Assembly: GCF_014637085.1 (NCBI RefSeq)
Contig: NZ_BMEU01000032.1
Span: forward strand, 1 to 39,768
Direction of reading: 5' to 3'
Length of the DNA stretch: 39,768 nucleotides
DNA from: Comamonas phosphati
GTDB lineage: Bacteria > Pseudomonadota > Gammaproteobacteria > Burkholderiales > Burkholderiaceae_C
Part shown: positions 1 through 8,888 of the stretch, piece by piece
Position numbering within the stretch: the first letter of the stretch is position 1
Layout of the letters: the number at the start of each line of letters is the position of its first letter
Notes under the pieces: model-generated
Seen by the model: only the letters and a program-made list of their open reading frames with translations
The model's database searches: none
Told to the model about the DNA's origin: nothing
Position numbers and translations under genes: made by a program

Positions 1-38
1 TCCCATGGGCCATCGCCAATGGCATATCTTCTGGTCAT
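1..38 (-). CDS. Transposase N-terminus, IS5-family-like (partial)
   Basis: Reading the minus strand from an ATG at 38-36 gives MTRRYAIGDGPW and then runs off the window edge. This opening resembles the first residues of many IS5-superfamily DDE transposases, which begin with M-x-R-R-Y-x-I/L-x-D-x-x-W followed by E-R-I. Only 12 residues are visible, so the catalytic domain cannot be checked. The identification rests on this short motif and on the terminus-like sequence just upstream. Confidence 0.5.
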   Translation of the reverse strand, partial: MTRRYAIGDGPW

Positions 39-105
39 ACCACTTCACCTGGGTTCGGGCCTTTGGCCTTCAAGTCCAAAGGGGAGATTGATTGATGACA
101 GGCCC
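1..105 (-). mobile_element. Probable end of an IS5-like insertion sequence
   Basis: The stretch upstream of the transposase start reads, on the minus strand, GGGCCTGTCATCAATCAATC from about position 105 inward. A G-rich terminus followed about 65 bases later by the transposase ATG is the usual layout for this family. The flanking TA at 106-107 could be the target duplication. The other end lies outside the window, so the terminal inverted repeat is not verified. Confidence 0.4.
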
Positions 106-107
106 TA

Positions 108-230
108 GGAAGAAAATTATTTAAACAATAAATTTTAACTAGATTGTTGTTTCAAAATGTATTTTTGATCGATTTTGTGTACACATGGTTTTCCCATGGA
201 GATCAAACTCATATTGTTGAGCATTGGCTC
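108..230. other. AT-rich intergenic stretch, no gene seen
   Basis: About 120 bases between the presumed insertion-sequence end and the terminator of the phosphodiesterase gene. It is clearly richer in A and T than the rest of the window and has no open frame with a convincing start or neighbour. Together with the adjacent insertion element it may be foreign or decayed DNA. Confidence 0.5.
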
Positions 231-257
231 AAAAAACAAGGCGCACGCGGCGCCTTG
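231..257 (-). terminator. Rho-independent terminator after the phosphodiesterase gene
   Basis: A perfect 8-bp stem (CAAGGCGC at 237-244 with GCGCCTTG at 250-257) and a 5-base loop is followed on the minus strand by six T residues (complement of 231-236). It lies 24 bases past the stop of the glycerophosphodiesterase frame and fits an intrinsic terminator for it. Confidence 0.8.
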
Positions 258-280
258 TCGTCGAGGATGAGAGCTGGTCT

Positions 281-1653
281 TCAAAGACCGATTTCTTTGG
301 CGTAGGCCTCGCGCGCCTTCACGCCGGTGGCGGTGAAGTCCGTGAACACGCCGTCTATGCCCAGGCGGAAGTAGGCCAGGAACTCCTGCACGGGGTCGCC
401 CCGGTAGATGCCGGCCAGGCGTCCGGGTTCGTTGCGGAAGGTGAAGCTGTGCACCACCAGGCCGGCCTTGTGCGCATTGGCAATGAGGCCGGTGTCCCTG
501 AGCGTGTTCACATCCTTGAGGCCTGCGCCGGCCTTGTAGGGCACGACGGAATGGGCCAGCACCTCGGGCTTCCAGGGACCTATGCCGTCGGCGTACTGCT
601 TGATCTCGGCCAGGCCCGCGGGCATGAGCATGGCGCCGAAGGTGCGCGCGTCGCCGGCCAGCGTCCAGCTGTAGGGGCGGCCGCTGATGAAGGTCCACTC
701 ATCGCTGGTGATGAAGATCATGGAGCCGTCCTGGTAGTCGATGTCGTTGCCGTCGATCAACTGCACGCCCTTGGCCTGCATGCCGGCCTTGCGCAGGTAC
801 TTCAGGCTCTCGGGGTCGAAGCTCTGGATGTAGATCGGCGCGTCCTTGGCGTTGAGATTGTTTTTCTTGAGCAGGGCCATCACCGCGTCCTCGAATGGAT
901 GCGAGCCCGGCACGCCGCAGCCGTTGGCGATGGCCTGCTGGTTGTTCCAGTACGGGTTCTTGGTCTCCGCATAGACCGCGATGCTGCGCTTTTGCTCCTT
1001 GCTCTTGGCGGCCGCGATGTCGATCACGTCCTGGGCGCTGATCAGCGGCAGCTTGCCGTTCCACTCGGTGGGGCGCTCGCTGGCGTTGTCCAGGATCTTG
1101 CCCGCCAGCAGGGTGCGCAGCTCGTCCAGCGTGAAGTCGCTGATGGACCAGTCATTGCTGTGGTCCTCGCCGTCGACCACCAGGGGCTTGAGCACGGACT
1201 TGGGGTCGTTGGCATCGATCTGGTCGCTCAGGTATTTGGCGGGGCCATCGGCGGGGCTGTTCACGGCGTATTTCACGTTCACCCAGACGCCGGCGGTGGT
1301 GCGCTTGCGTGCGGCAACGCCGGCATTGGTTTGGGCCACGTCGATGACGTTGGTGCTGTCGCTGAGCCAGGCGTTGTGGCGCGCCACCAGCTGGCAGTCG
1401 CGCGTCATGTGCATGTCCAGCTCCAGCATGTCCGCGCCGGCGTCGGCGGCCTTCTCGTAGGCCATGCGGGTCTGCTCGGGATACAGGCCGGACAGGCCGG
1501 ACAGGCCGCGATGCGCGATCACCTGCGGCGCTGGCCGTCCAATGTCTGGTAGCGGATGGGATCGTCCCCGCCGCCGCAGGTGGTCAGGGCCAGCGCTGCG
1601 AGCAGCGTGGCGCAGAGGGCGGAAAGTCGCAAATGGGGTGCAGATGGCTTCAT
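281..1653 (-). pseudogene. Glycerophosphodiester phosphodiesterase lipoprotein, frameshifted
   Basis: The enzyme family hydrolyses glycerophosphodiesters to glycerol-3-phosphate and an alcohol. The start at 1653 (MKPSAPHLRL) opens a lipoprotein signal ending in a lipobox-like LTTC followed by GGGDD. That frame stops at 1519. The catalytic domain lies in another frame: IAHRG, PEQT, LELDMHMT and RHNAWL near its start, then about 400 conserved residues to the stop at 281. The whole span is 1373 bases, two more than a multiple of three, so one added base near 1520-1540 (CAGCG-CCGCAG) would restore a protein of about 457 residues. A 9-bp tandem repeat at 1484-1508 also adds an extra S-G-L beside the HRG motif. 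Either the gene is inactive or there is a base error. The usual HD at the end of the motif is HN here. It is followed by a good terminator and lies 105 bases downstream of trpB. Confidence 0.75.
1484..1508 (-). repeat. 9-bp tandem repeat inside the phosphodiesterase gene
   Basis: The unit CAGGCCGGA is repeated about 2.8 times. On the coding (minus) strand it gives S-G-L-S-G-L directly after the catalytic HRG motif, where relatives usually have one such unit before Y-P-E. This looks like slipped-strand duplication. Confidence 0.7.
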
Positions 1654-1758
1654 GGGGAGGGCTGGACTGGTTGGTGCATGGAGCACGTATGCGTGCCATC
1701 CGGACCCTAGACACAAAGCGTGTCAGCGGCGTGAAACTGGCGCAGCCGCTCTGGGAGC

Positions 1759-2961
1759 TCAAATCCCCAGCAGCTTGGCCACGTAGTCCGCGTCCTTGTC
1801 GCCTCGGCCCGAGAGGTTGACGAGGAGGTGCTGGTCCCTGGGCAGCGTGGGCGCCACGCGCATGGCCCAGGCCACGGCGTGGGCGCTCTCCAGCGCGGGG
1901 ATGATGCCTTCCACGCGCGACAGCGTCATGAAGGCGTCGAGGCATTCCTTGTCGCTGGCAATCTCGTACTGCACGCGGCCCAGGTCCTTGAGGTAGCTGT
2001 GCTGTGGCCCCACGCCGGGGTAGTCGAGGCCCGAGGCGATGCTGTGCACGGCGGCGGGCGTGCCGTCGGCGTTCTCCAGCACGTAGCACTTCATGCCATG
2101 GATCTCGCCGGGCTTGCCCATGGTCAGCGTGGCCGCATGGCGGCCGGGCCTGTCCGTGCCTTCGCCCGAGGGCTCCACGCCCACGAGGCGCACGGATTCG
2201 TCGCCCAGGAAGGCCGTGAACATGCCCATGGCATTGCTGCCGCCGCCCACGCAGGCGGCCACATGGTCGGGCAGCCTGCCGTATTTGGCCTGGAACTGCT
2301 CGCGCGCCTCGCGGCCGATGATGCTCTGGAAGTCGCGCACCATCATCGGGAACGGGTGCGGGCCGACCACGGAGCCGATGGCGTAGAGGTAGTCCGTGGG
2401 GTTGGTCAGATACTCCTCGAAGGCGCTGTCCACCGCTTCCTTGAGCGTGGCCGCGCCGCGCGTGACGGGCACCAGCTTGCAGCCCAGGATGCGCATCTTG
2501 GTGACGTTGGGGTGTTCCTTCTCGATGTCCACCTGGCCCATGTGGATCTCACAGGGAATGCCCACCAGCGCGCAGGCCGTGGCCAGCGCCACGCCGTGCT
2601 GGCCGGCGCCGGTCTCGGCGATCACCTTCTTCTTGCCCATGAACCTGGCCAGCAGGGCCTCGCCCAGGCAATGGTTGATCTTGTGCGCGCCCGTGTGGTT
2701 CAGGTCCTCGCGCTTCAGGTGGATCTGCGCGCCGCCCAGCTGCGCGGACAGGCGCCGGGCATGGAAAATGGGGCTGGGCCGGCCCACATAGTCGGCAAAC
2801 AGCTGGGCCAGCTCGTCCTGGAAATCCTGGCGCTGCGCGATCTCGGCATAGGCGGCCGAGATATCGTCCATGGCCTGCTTGAGATGGGGCGGCACCAGCT
2901 GGCCGCCATAGGGGCCGAAGAAGCCATTGGCATCGGGCATGGCGGCGGGATTCTGGGTCAT
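1759..2961 (-). CDS. trpB: Tryptophan synthase beta subunit
   Basis: The 400-residue cytoplasmic PLP enzyme joins indole and serine to make tryptophan, normally in an alpha2beta2 complex with TrpA. Visible signatures are HTGAHKIN (residues 89-96) with the PLP lysine K94, the catalytic glutamate E116 in AETGAGQHG, the phosphate-binding GGGSNAMG at 239-246, and the C-terminal SGRGDKD. Length and motif spacing match the TrpB1 type. An AGGAGA ribosome site lies 9 bases before the ATG. Neither trpA nor trpF is adjacent: it is flanked by the broken phosphodiesterase gene and a divergent DUF2868 gene. In this family trpB usually sits with trpF and trpA, so this may be a second copy. Confidence 0.95.
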   Translation of the reverse strand: MTQNPAAMPDANGFFGPYGGQLVPPHLKQAMDDISAAYAEIAQRQDFQDELAQLFADYVGRPSPIFHARRLSAQLGGAQIHLKREDLNHTGAHKINHCLGEALLARFMGKKKVIAETGAGQHGVALATACALVGIPCEIHMGQVDIEKEHPNVTKMRILGCKLVPVTRGAATLKEAVDSAFEEYLTNPTDYLYAIGSVVGPHPFPMMVRDFQSIIGREAREQFQAKYGRLPDHVAACVGGGSNAMGMFTAFLGDESVRLVGVEPSGEGTDRPGRHAATLTMGKPGEIHGMKCYVLENADGTPAAVHSIASGLDYPGVGPQHSYLKDLGRVQYEIASDKECLDAFMTLSRVEGIIPALESAHAVAWAMRVAPTLPRDQHLLVNLSGRGDKDADYVAKLLGI

Positions 2962-3121
2962 CTGTTGTCTCCTGGGGTGTTAGATAAGGCGCGAAAGCGC
3001 ATTCATACCATAGGCCATGGATTTTTCATGAAAATGGCCTCAAAGGCTTGCATGGTGAGCGCTGGCTGCTCATGAATTTGCGGTCTTTGGATACGGCTGC
3101 AGGCTGCAACACAATAGCGGC

Positions 3122-4597
3122 ATGAAAGCCAGCGCCCTCCGCGACATCGTTTTTGCCCATGCCATAGAAACCGCGCCGCCCCATGAGGCCCTGCCCACGG
3201 CCGCGCGCTGCGACGCCATCACGCAGGAAAGTCTGCACGCCCTGGGCAAAAGCAGCAGGAGCGGCGAAGGCCAGCGCGCGGCGTTTGCCGCTTTTCTGCA
3301 GGAGCGGGCACTGCGCGTCATTGCGGCGGCGCAGCTGTCCGCCGAGATCCGTGCGCTGCGCCAGCATGCGGCCGGCGTTTCGCGCTGGGCGGTGGTAAGC
3401 GTTCTGGCAGCGGCTTTTGCCCTGGGCTATGCGGGCCATGCGATCACCGATCCGCATCGCGTGGACCTGCTCTCGCCATCGCTGATCGCCGTGGTGCTCT
3501 GGAATCTGCTGGTCTATGTGCTGCTGCTGTTGAACGGCCTGCGCGGCCTGTTGCGGGGCAAGCCTGCGGCGGCCGGGCCGCTGTTGCCGGCGCGGGGTGC
3601 GACGGCAGCGGCTTCATCCGGCGCTGCCGGTTGGCTGCAGAAGCTGCAGCTGAAGAGGTCGCAGCTGGCGGGCACGGGCCTGCGCAGAATGGCGCTGAGC
3701 TTCGAGCGCAACTGGTGGCAGCTCAACCAGCGCCCGCGCCGGGCGCAGTGGCTGATGTGCCTGCACCTGGGCGCGGCCATGCTGGCAGCGGGAGCGCTGG
3801 CCTCGCTATGGGTCACGGGCCTGACCAGGGCCTACCTGGTGGGCTGGGAAAGCACGTTTCTGGCGCCCTCGGTCGTGCAGGCCTGCCTGAACCTGCTGTT
3901 CGCGCCGGTCCATCATCTGCTGGGCACCGCGCCCTGGGGCCTGGACGAGATCCGTGCCCTGCAGGGCTGGATGCCAGGCGGGCTGGGCCATCCCACGGAA
4001 GGCGAGCGCTGGGTGCAGCGCTACACGCTGCTGCTGGGACTCACCGTGCTGGCGCCGCGCCTGCTGCTGGCGCTGTGGCAGGCCCTGCGTGCGCGCTGGC
4101 TGGCCAACCATATGGAGCTGCCGCTGCAGCAGCCGTATTTCCAGAAGCTGCAGCGCGACTGGGCGGGGCGTGCCACGGTGCTGCAGCTGCTGCCCTACAG
4201 CCTCGAAATCACGCCGCAGCGCCAGGCTGCGTTGCAACGCCATGTGGCGCTGCGCTATGGCGCGGGGGCGCAGCTGAAGCTGCTGCCCACGCTGGCCTAT
4301 GGCGCAACCTTGCCGTCCTCGGTGGAGGCAGCCGATGGAGTGCAGCGGGTCCTGCTGCTCAATATGGCTGCCACGCCCGAGGCCGAAATCCACGGCGAGC
4401 TGCTGAGCCAGATGCAGCGGCGCTGGGGCGTGCATGCGGATGTCTGGCTGTGGGCCGCAGACTTCGCTGCCCGCAACACCGGTGCGGTGGCGCGCGTGCG
4501 TGAACGCGAGCATCTGTGGCTGGAATTTGTACGCCAACATGCACGCGATGCCGGCCTGGCGGCCCAGGTGGTCACCGACGAAGAAGCACAGACATGA
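3122..4597 (+). CDS. DUF2868 domain membrane protein
   Basis: A 491-residue protein of unknown function matching the DUF2868 family by its overall layout. After a soluble N-terminal helical part there are hydrophobic segments at about 89-106, 118-142, 210-235 and 301-322, then a long soluble C-terminal domain. The segment around 190-210 (FERNWWQLNQRPRRAQW) lies just before the third membrane span. Its stop overlaps the ATG of the next gene (ATGA at 4594-4597), so the two are translationally coupled and probably act together. It is divergent from trpB across a 160-bp gap. No enzymatic motif is visible. Confidence 0.8.
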   Translation: MKASALRDIVFAHAIETAPPHEALPTAARCDAITQESLHALGKSSRSGEGQRAAFAAFLQERALRVIAAAQLSAEIRALRQHAAGVSRWAVVSVLAAAFALGYAGHAITDPHRVDLLSPSLIAVVLWNLLVYVLLLLNGLRGLLRGKPAAAGPLLPARGATAAASSGAAGWLQKLQLKRSQLAGTGLRRMALSFERNWWQLNQRPRRAQWLMCLHLGAAMLAAGALASLWVTGLTRAYLVGWESTFLAPSVVQACLNLLFAPVHHLLGTAPWGLDEIRALQGWMPGGLGHPTEGERWVQRYTLLLGLTVLAPRLLLALWQALRARWLANHMELPLQQPYFQKLQRDWAGRATVLQLLPYSLEITPQRQAALQRHVALRYGAGAQLKLLPTLAYGATLPSSVEAADGVQRVLLLNMAATPEAEIHGELLSQMQRRWGVHADVWLWAADFAARNTGAVARVREREHLWLEFVRQHARDAGLAAQVVTDEEAQT

Positions 4598-6168
4598 GCA
4601 CGGAAAAAAACGCGGAAAAAACCAACATGGAAGAACCATGGCCATCTGCTGCGGAGTTTTCTGCCGGCGAGCGCCGGAGCATCCAGTGGTGCCTGCTGTC
4701 GCACACCAATATCGGCAAGACCACGCTGACGCGCACGCTGGCCCGCGACGATGTGGGCGAGATCGAGGATGCGGCCCATATCACCAGCCAGTCCGAGCGC
4801 TATCTGCTGCAGACAAGCGGGCAGGGCGACGAGCTGTGGCTGTGGGATACGCCGGGCTTCGGCGATTCCGTGCGGCTGTACGAGCGCCTGCGGCAGCACT
4901 GCAACCCCTTGGGCTGGTTTCTCTCCAACGTCTGGGACCGCTGGCACGACAAGCCCTTCTACCTGAGCCAGCGCGCGCTGCTGGCCGCGCGCGACCATGC
5001 GGACGTGATGCTGTATCTGGTCAATGCCGCCGAAGACCCGGCCGATGCGGGCTACTGGAGCGCGGAGATGCAGATCCTGCGCTGGCTGGACAAGCCCGTC
5101 ATCGTGCTGCTCAACCAGATCGGCAGCGACACCACGCAGGAGCAGACCCAGGCCGACCTGCAGCGCTGGCGCACGGCCACGCAAAGTTTTGCGGACACGG
5201 TGCGCGAGGTGCTGGTGCTCGATGCCTTCACGCGCAGCTGGTGGCACGAGCGCCGCATGATGCAATCGATCGCGCCGCTGCTGCCGGAGGGCAAGCAACC
5301 GGCCTACCGGCGCCTGCTGCAGGCGCGCGAGGCCAGGCAGCAGCAGTGCGAGCAGCAAAGCCTGCAGGCGCTGGCGCAGCAACTGGTGGCCACGGCGCAG
5401 CTGCAGGAAAGCCAGGACCCGGCCCAGGGCAAGCTGCTGGCGCGGGCCTGGCAGGCGCTGAGCGGCAAGGTGGCGGCGACGCTGGGTGGGAAAGCTGCCG
5501 GGCAGGATGCAGACCTGCCTTCGGATCCCCAGGCCCAGGCGGCGATACGCAAGCTGCTGCAGTCCGTGCAGCAGGCCGATGTGCAGGCCACGCAGCGCCT
5601 GCTGGAGCTGCACCAGCTGGACGGCCTGGCGGCCAGCCAGATACAGGAGCAGCTGCGCAGCCAGCTCCAGGTCAGCGCGCCCATCGACCCCCAGGCTGCG
5701 GGCCTGTGGGGGGCGCTCACGGCCGGCGCGGCCACGGGCCTGGGCGCCGACCTGGTGGCTGGCGGGCTGACGCTGGGCACGGGGGCGCTGGTGGGAGCCC
5801 TGGTGGGCGCCGTGACGTTTGCGGGTGCCGCCTGGGGCAGCAACAAGGTGCTGGACCGCGATGCGCAGCGCTTCCAGCTATCGGGCGAGTACCTGACGGC
5901 GCTGGCGGGCCAGGTGCTGCTCAAGTACCTGGTGATCTCCCACTTCGGCCGCGGCCGGGGCCGCTACTCCAGCCCCTGTGCGCCACGGCACTGGAACGAG
6001 GCGGTCCAGGCTGCCGTGTCCGCGCATGCGCAGCAGTGGTCGCAAGGCTGGGAGGCGCTGCGTGCGCCGCAGCCGGCCGGCGAAGACGCTGTGGCCGAAG
6101 TGCAGCGCCTGCTGCAGGACTGTCTGGGCCAGATCATGGAGCGGCTATACCCCGAGCTCAACTCCTGA
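4594..6168 (+). CDS. P-loop GTPase-like protein with DUF3482 domain
   Basis: A 524-residue protein; I chose the ATG inside the ATGA overlap rather than an in-frame upstream ATG at 4516. It carries a GTPase fold near the N-terminus: SHTNIGKTT at 36-44 (G1, with S in place of the first G), DTPGF at 85-89 (G3), and LLNQIG around 172-177 where G4 would be, although NQIG departs from the canonical N-K-x-D. The middle is Gln/Ala-rich and probably helical. A Gly/Ala-rich hydrophobic stretch near residues 365-415 (LVGALVGAVTF) could insert into or cross a membrane. The coupling to DUF2868 suggests a membrane-associated GTPase module. The function is unknown. Confidence 0.8.
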   Translation: MSTEKNAEKTNMEEPWPSAAEFSAGERRSIQWCLLSHTNIGKTTLTRTLARDDVGEIEDAAHITSQSERYLLQTSGQGDELWLWDTPGFGDSVRLYERLRQHCNPLGWFLSNVWDRWHDKPFYLSQRALLAARDHADVMLYLVNAAEDPADAGYWSAEMQILRWLDKPVIVLLNQIGSDTTQEQTQADLQRWRTATQSFADTVREVLVLDAFTRSWWHERRMMQSIAPLLPEGKQPAYRRLLQAREARQQQCEQQSLQALAQQLVATAQLQESQDPAQGKLLARAWQALSGKVAATLGGKAAGQDADLPSDPQAQAAIRKLLQSVQQADVQATQRLLELHQLDGLAASQIQEQLRSQLQVSAPIDPQAAGLWGALTAGAATGLGADLVAGGLTLGTGALVGALVGAVTFAGAAWGSNKVLDRDAQRFQLSGEYLTALAGQVLLKYLVISHFGRGRGRYSSPCAPRHWNEAVQAAVSAHAQQWSQGWEALRAPQPAGEDAVAEVQRLLQDCLGQIMERLYPELNS

Positions 6169-6216
6169 GCTGTGGAGCCAAACCTCCGTCAATCCATTGC
6201 ATACAATCGATGATTG
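6169..6216. other. Short convergent gap with one TTGCATACAA site
   Basis: The gap between the DUF3482 gene and the 3' end of the GntR gene contains TTGCATACAA at 6197-6206, the same ten bases that occur as an inverted pair upstream of dctA. The position past two stop codons makes a promoter role unlikely. Confidence 0.3.
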
Positions 6217-6900
6217 CTATCGTTTTGATATAGGCGCCAGCGTGGCCCGCAGCCGGCCGCCGGCATCGCTGGGCGGCACGGGTGTGATTTCCAGCGAGCG
6301 CTCCACGGTGCCTATGTGTTCCACCAGCAAGGCCTTGGCTTCTCCGGTGTCGCCTCGCTCCAGGGCCGCGACGATGCGCTCGTGCTCGGCGCAGGACTGG
6401 CTGGCGTTGTGCGTGGACTGGTATAGCGTGGCCGCCAGCGTGGTGCGTGCCGTCAGGTCACGCAGCGTGTCGGCCAGCAGCTTGTGGCCCATCTGCTCGG
6501 CCAGGCAGACATGGAAATCCGCCAGCAGAAAGGCGCGCATGGCGTTGTCCGCACCGGCAATGGCCTTCTGCTCCTGGGCGATGTGGCGGCGCAGCTGGGT
6601 GATGACGCGCTGCAGCGGCTTGCCGGCCTCCTGCAGGATGCCGGTTTCGATGATGCGCCGCGCAGCGAAGGCATCCTTGGCCTCGGCGGCCGAGGGCTCC
6701 ACGACATACCAGCCGCGGCGCGGGCGCACTTCGACGAAGCCCCGGGCCTGCAGTTGCATCAGCGCCTCGCGCACCAGCGTGCGGCTCACTCCGTACAGGT
6801 CGGCCAGTTCCTGCTCGCCCAGGCGTTCGCCGGGGGCCAGTTTCTTGGCCAGGATGGATTCCACTACCTGGTGGGCTATCTGGGTCTGATTGCTGCTCAT
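6217..6900 (-). CDS. GntR family transcriptional regulator, FCD (FadR) subfamily
   Basis: A 227-residue repressor-type regulator. An N-terminal winged helix-turn-helix (about residues 5-68, with the GVSRTLVREAL recognition segment at 37-47 and the wing RPRRGWYV) is followed by an all-helical FCD ligand domain. The family's metal-binding pattern can be seen as FH130, EH173 and EH195. Such regulators usually sense small carboxylates. It is on the same strand as the chemoreceptor and dctA, separated from the former by 63 bases, which makes C4-dicarboxylate uptake a natural target. The ligand is not deducible from sequence. Confidence 0.9.
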   Translation of the reverse strand: MSSNQTQIAHQVVESILAKKLAPGERLGEQELADLYGVSRTLVREALMQLQARGFVEVRPRRGWYVVEPSAAEAKDAFAARRIIETGILQEAGKPLQRVITQLRRHIAQEQKAIAGADNAMRAFLLADFHVCLAEQMGHKLLADTLRDLTARTTLAATLYQSTHNASQSCAEHERIVAALERGDTGEAKALLVEHIGTVERSLEITPVPPSDAGGRLRATLAPISKR

Positions 6901-6963
6901 GGGACAAGATTACGTGATGATCCGCGGCTGCGGGGGAAACCGGGGCTGGCTGGTGCGCCATAG

Positions 6964-8787
6964 TCAGCGGGACAGGGCCAGCATGCCGCCATGCGGCTCC
7001 AGCTTGAAGCTGGCCACGGTGTGCGAGAGATGATGGGCCTGTTCGTTGAGCACGGACGAGGCCGCCGTGGACTCCTCCACCAGCGCCGCGTTCTGCTGGG
7101 TGGCGAGGTCCATCTCGGCCACGGCCTGGTTGATCTGGCCTATGCCCGCGCTTTGCTCGGTCAGCGTGCCGCTGATTTCGCCGATGATCTGCGCCACGCG
7201 CTGGATGCCGGCCACGATTTCCTCCATGGTCGAGCCGGCGTCGCGCACGCGCTCGGTACCGGCAGCCACGCTGTTGCCGGAGGCATCGATCAGCGCCTTG
7301 ATTTCCTTGGCCGCCGTGGCGCTGCGGTGCGCCAGGCTGCGCACTTCGGATGCCACCACGGCAAAGCCCCGGCCTTGGTCGCCGGCGCGGGCCGCTTCGA
7401 CGGCGGCATTGAGCGCGAGGATATTGGTCTGGAAGGCGATGGAGTCGATCACGCCGATGATCTCGCCGATCCTGGCCGAGGCATCCGAGATCTCGCCCAT
7501 GGTGCTGACGGCCCCCGCCACCACGGCGCCGCCCCGGGTCGCCGACGCGCGGGCGGAATGAGCCAGGCGCGTGGCCTGGGCCGCGGCTTCGGCGGACTGC
7601 CTGACGTTGGCGGTGAGCTGCGACAGCGAGGCCGCGGTCTCCTGCAAATGGCTGGCCGAGCCTTCGGTGCGGTTGGACAGGTCCTGGTTGCCGGCCCTGA
7701 TTTCGTCGGTGGCGGTCGCCATGGATTCGACGCCGCCGCGCACCTCCTTGAGCACCGTGCCGATCTGCTCCACGAAGGCATTGAAGGACGAGGCGATCTG
7801 GGCCACTTCGTCCTGGCCGCTGACGGGCAGGCGCTGCGTGAGGTCGCCGCCACCCGAGCCGATCTTGTCCATGGCGTCGCGCACCTGGGACAGGCGCCGG
7901 AAGGACTTGGCGGTCAGCGTGGCCGCCGCGGCGGCGGCAATCAGCGCCAGCAGCACGATGGCGGTGGCCAGCGTCTGCAGCACGCTGCGCAGGCCGGCCG
8001 TGGCCTCGGCCTTGTCCAGCGCCACGACCAGCAGCCAGTCCGTGCCCTGGATGGCGCGCGCCTTCAGCAGCTTGGCTTCGCCGGCCAGATCCACCTGCAG
8101 CGGCTGCGTGGCCCCGGCCAGCGACGACAGCACGGCCGGCGTGAGCCGCGGCGAGATCTCGGACGCAGGCTTGAGGATGAGCTTGCCATCCGCATGGGCC
8201 AGGACCTGGCCGTCGACGCTGACGACAAAGCCCAGGCTGCTGGGCGTGGGGTGGATGGCGGCCACCACGTCGCGTACGCCCTCCAGCGGAACGGCGCCGT
8301 TGAGCACGCCTTGCAGCGTGCCGTTGCGCAGCATGGGCGCGACAAAGGCCACGAAGGGCTGGCCCGTCGTGGAGTCGCCATAGGGCTTGGTCACGGTCAG
8401 CTTGCCGGCCTGCACGGCCGCCTGGTACCAGGGGCGGGCCGTGGGGTCGTAGCCGGCGGCGGCCTGCGTGGTGGTTTTGAAGCTCTTGTCCTCCCAGCCC
8501 ACGGTGGTCACGGGAAAGCCGCCGGCCTGCCCCATGTGCGCGGCAAAGCCCTGCGGGTCTCCGTGCTCGATCACCGCCGCGGCGGCGTTCACGGCCATGG
8601 CCTTGGAGGCCACCCATTGGTCGATGGCCATGGCGTTGCCCGCCGCAATGGCATCCAGGTCCTGCTCGATGGTCTGGAAGGTGCTGGCGCGCGTGATGGC
8701 ATAGGTGGCCGCGCCGGTCACCGCCAGTGCGCAGACGACCGTGGTCGTGCTGATGAGAAGAATCCTGGTGCGTAGGGACTTGAGCAT
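6964..8787 (-). CDS. Methyl-accepting chemotaxis protein with periplasmic dCache domain
   Basis: A 607-residue transmembrane chemoreceptor. Membrane spans are seen at about 9-31 and 272-293. They enclose a periplasmic double-Cache sensor with the typical DPTARPWYQ at 114-122 and a second block [19 protein letters not shown]-like linker (about 294-350) leads to the signalling hairpin with the highly conserved [13 protein letters not shown] tip. The protein ends at LALSR without a CheR/CheB-binding pentapeptide, so methylation would rely on other receptors' tethers. It lies between the GntR gene and dctA, which suggests that the attractant may be an organic acid imported by DctA. Confidence 0.93.
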   Translation of the reverse strand: MLKSLRTRILLISTTTVVCALAVTGAATYAITRASTFQTIEQDLDAIAAGNAMAIDQWVASKAMAVNAAAAVIEHGDPQGFAAHMGQAGGFPVTTVGWEDKSFKTTTQAAAGYDPTARPWYQAAVQAGKLTVTKPYGDSTTGQPFVAFVAPMLRNGTLQGVLNGAVPLEGVRDVVAAIHPTPSSLGFVVSVDGQVLAHADGKLILKPASEISPRLTPAVLSSLAGATQPLQVDLAGEAKLLKARAIQGTDWLLVVALDKAEATAGLRSVLQTLATAIVLLALIAAAAAATLTAKSFRRLSQVRDAMDKIGSGGGDLTQRLPVSGQDEVAQIASSFNAFVEQIGTVLKEVRGGVESMATATDEIRAGNQDLSNRTEGSASHLQETAASLSQLTANVRQSAEAAAQATRLAHSARASATRGGAVVAGAVSTMGEISDASARIGEIIGVIDSIAFQTNILALNAAVEAARAGDQGRGFAVVASEVRSLAHRSATAAKEIKALIDASGNSVAAGTERVRDAGSTMEEIVAGIQRVAQIIGEISGTLTEQSAGIGQINQAVAEMDLATQQNAALVEESTAASSVLNEQAHHLSHTVASFKLEPHGGMLALSR

Positions 8788-8831
8788 TGGGTGCGGGGAG
8801 TGTGGCCGTGCTTTCGGAGAGCAAAAGGTGA

Positions 8832-8870
8832 GGCGGCATTTTGAGGTCTTGCACGCCTCAAAATGCCGCC
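8832..8870 (-). terminator. 15-bp perfect hairpin between dctA and the chemoreceptor gene
   Basis: GGCGGCATTTTGAGG at 8832-8846 pairs perfectly with CCTCAAAATGCCGCC at 8856-8870 around a 9-base loop. It begins about 20 bases past the dctA stop. No long T-run follows, only CACCTTTTGC, so it may act as a transcript-end stabiliser as much as a terminator. It would lower read-through from dctA into the chemoreceptor gene. Confidence 0.6.
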
Positions 8871-8888
8871 GGCGGTGAAGGAGCGGCC

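Noticed and set aside
1654-2089. N-terminal extension of the phosphodiesterase frame into trpB
   Set aside because: The open frame continues only because of GC bias; its residues are unlike the family, and the real signal peptide is in another frame from 1653.
6197-6206. TTGCATACAA past the GntR stop as a functional operator
   Set aside because: It lies between two convergent stop codons where a promoter is not expected; kept only as supporting text for the dctA sites.
6458-8854. A 798-codon minus-strand frame over the chemoreceptor and GntR genes
   Set aside because: Out-of-frame shadow running through two good genes; Arg/Gly/Ala-rich without motifs.
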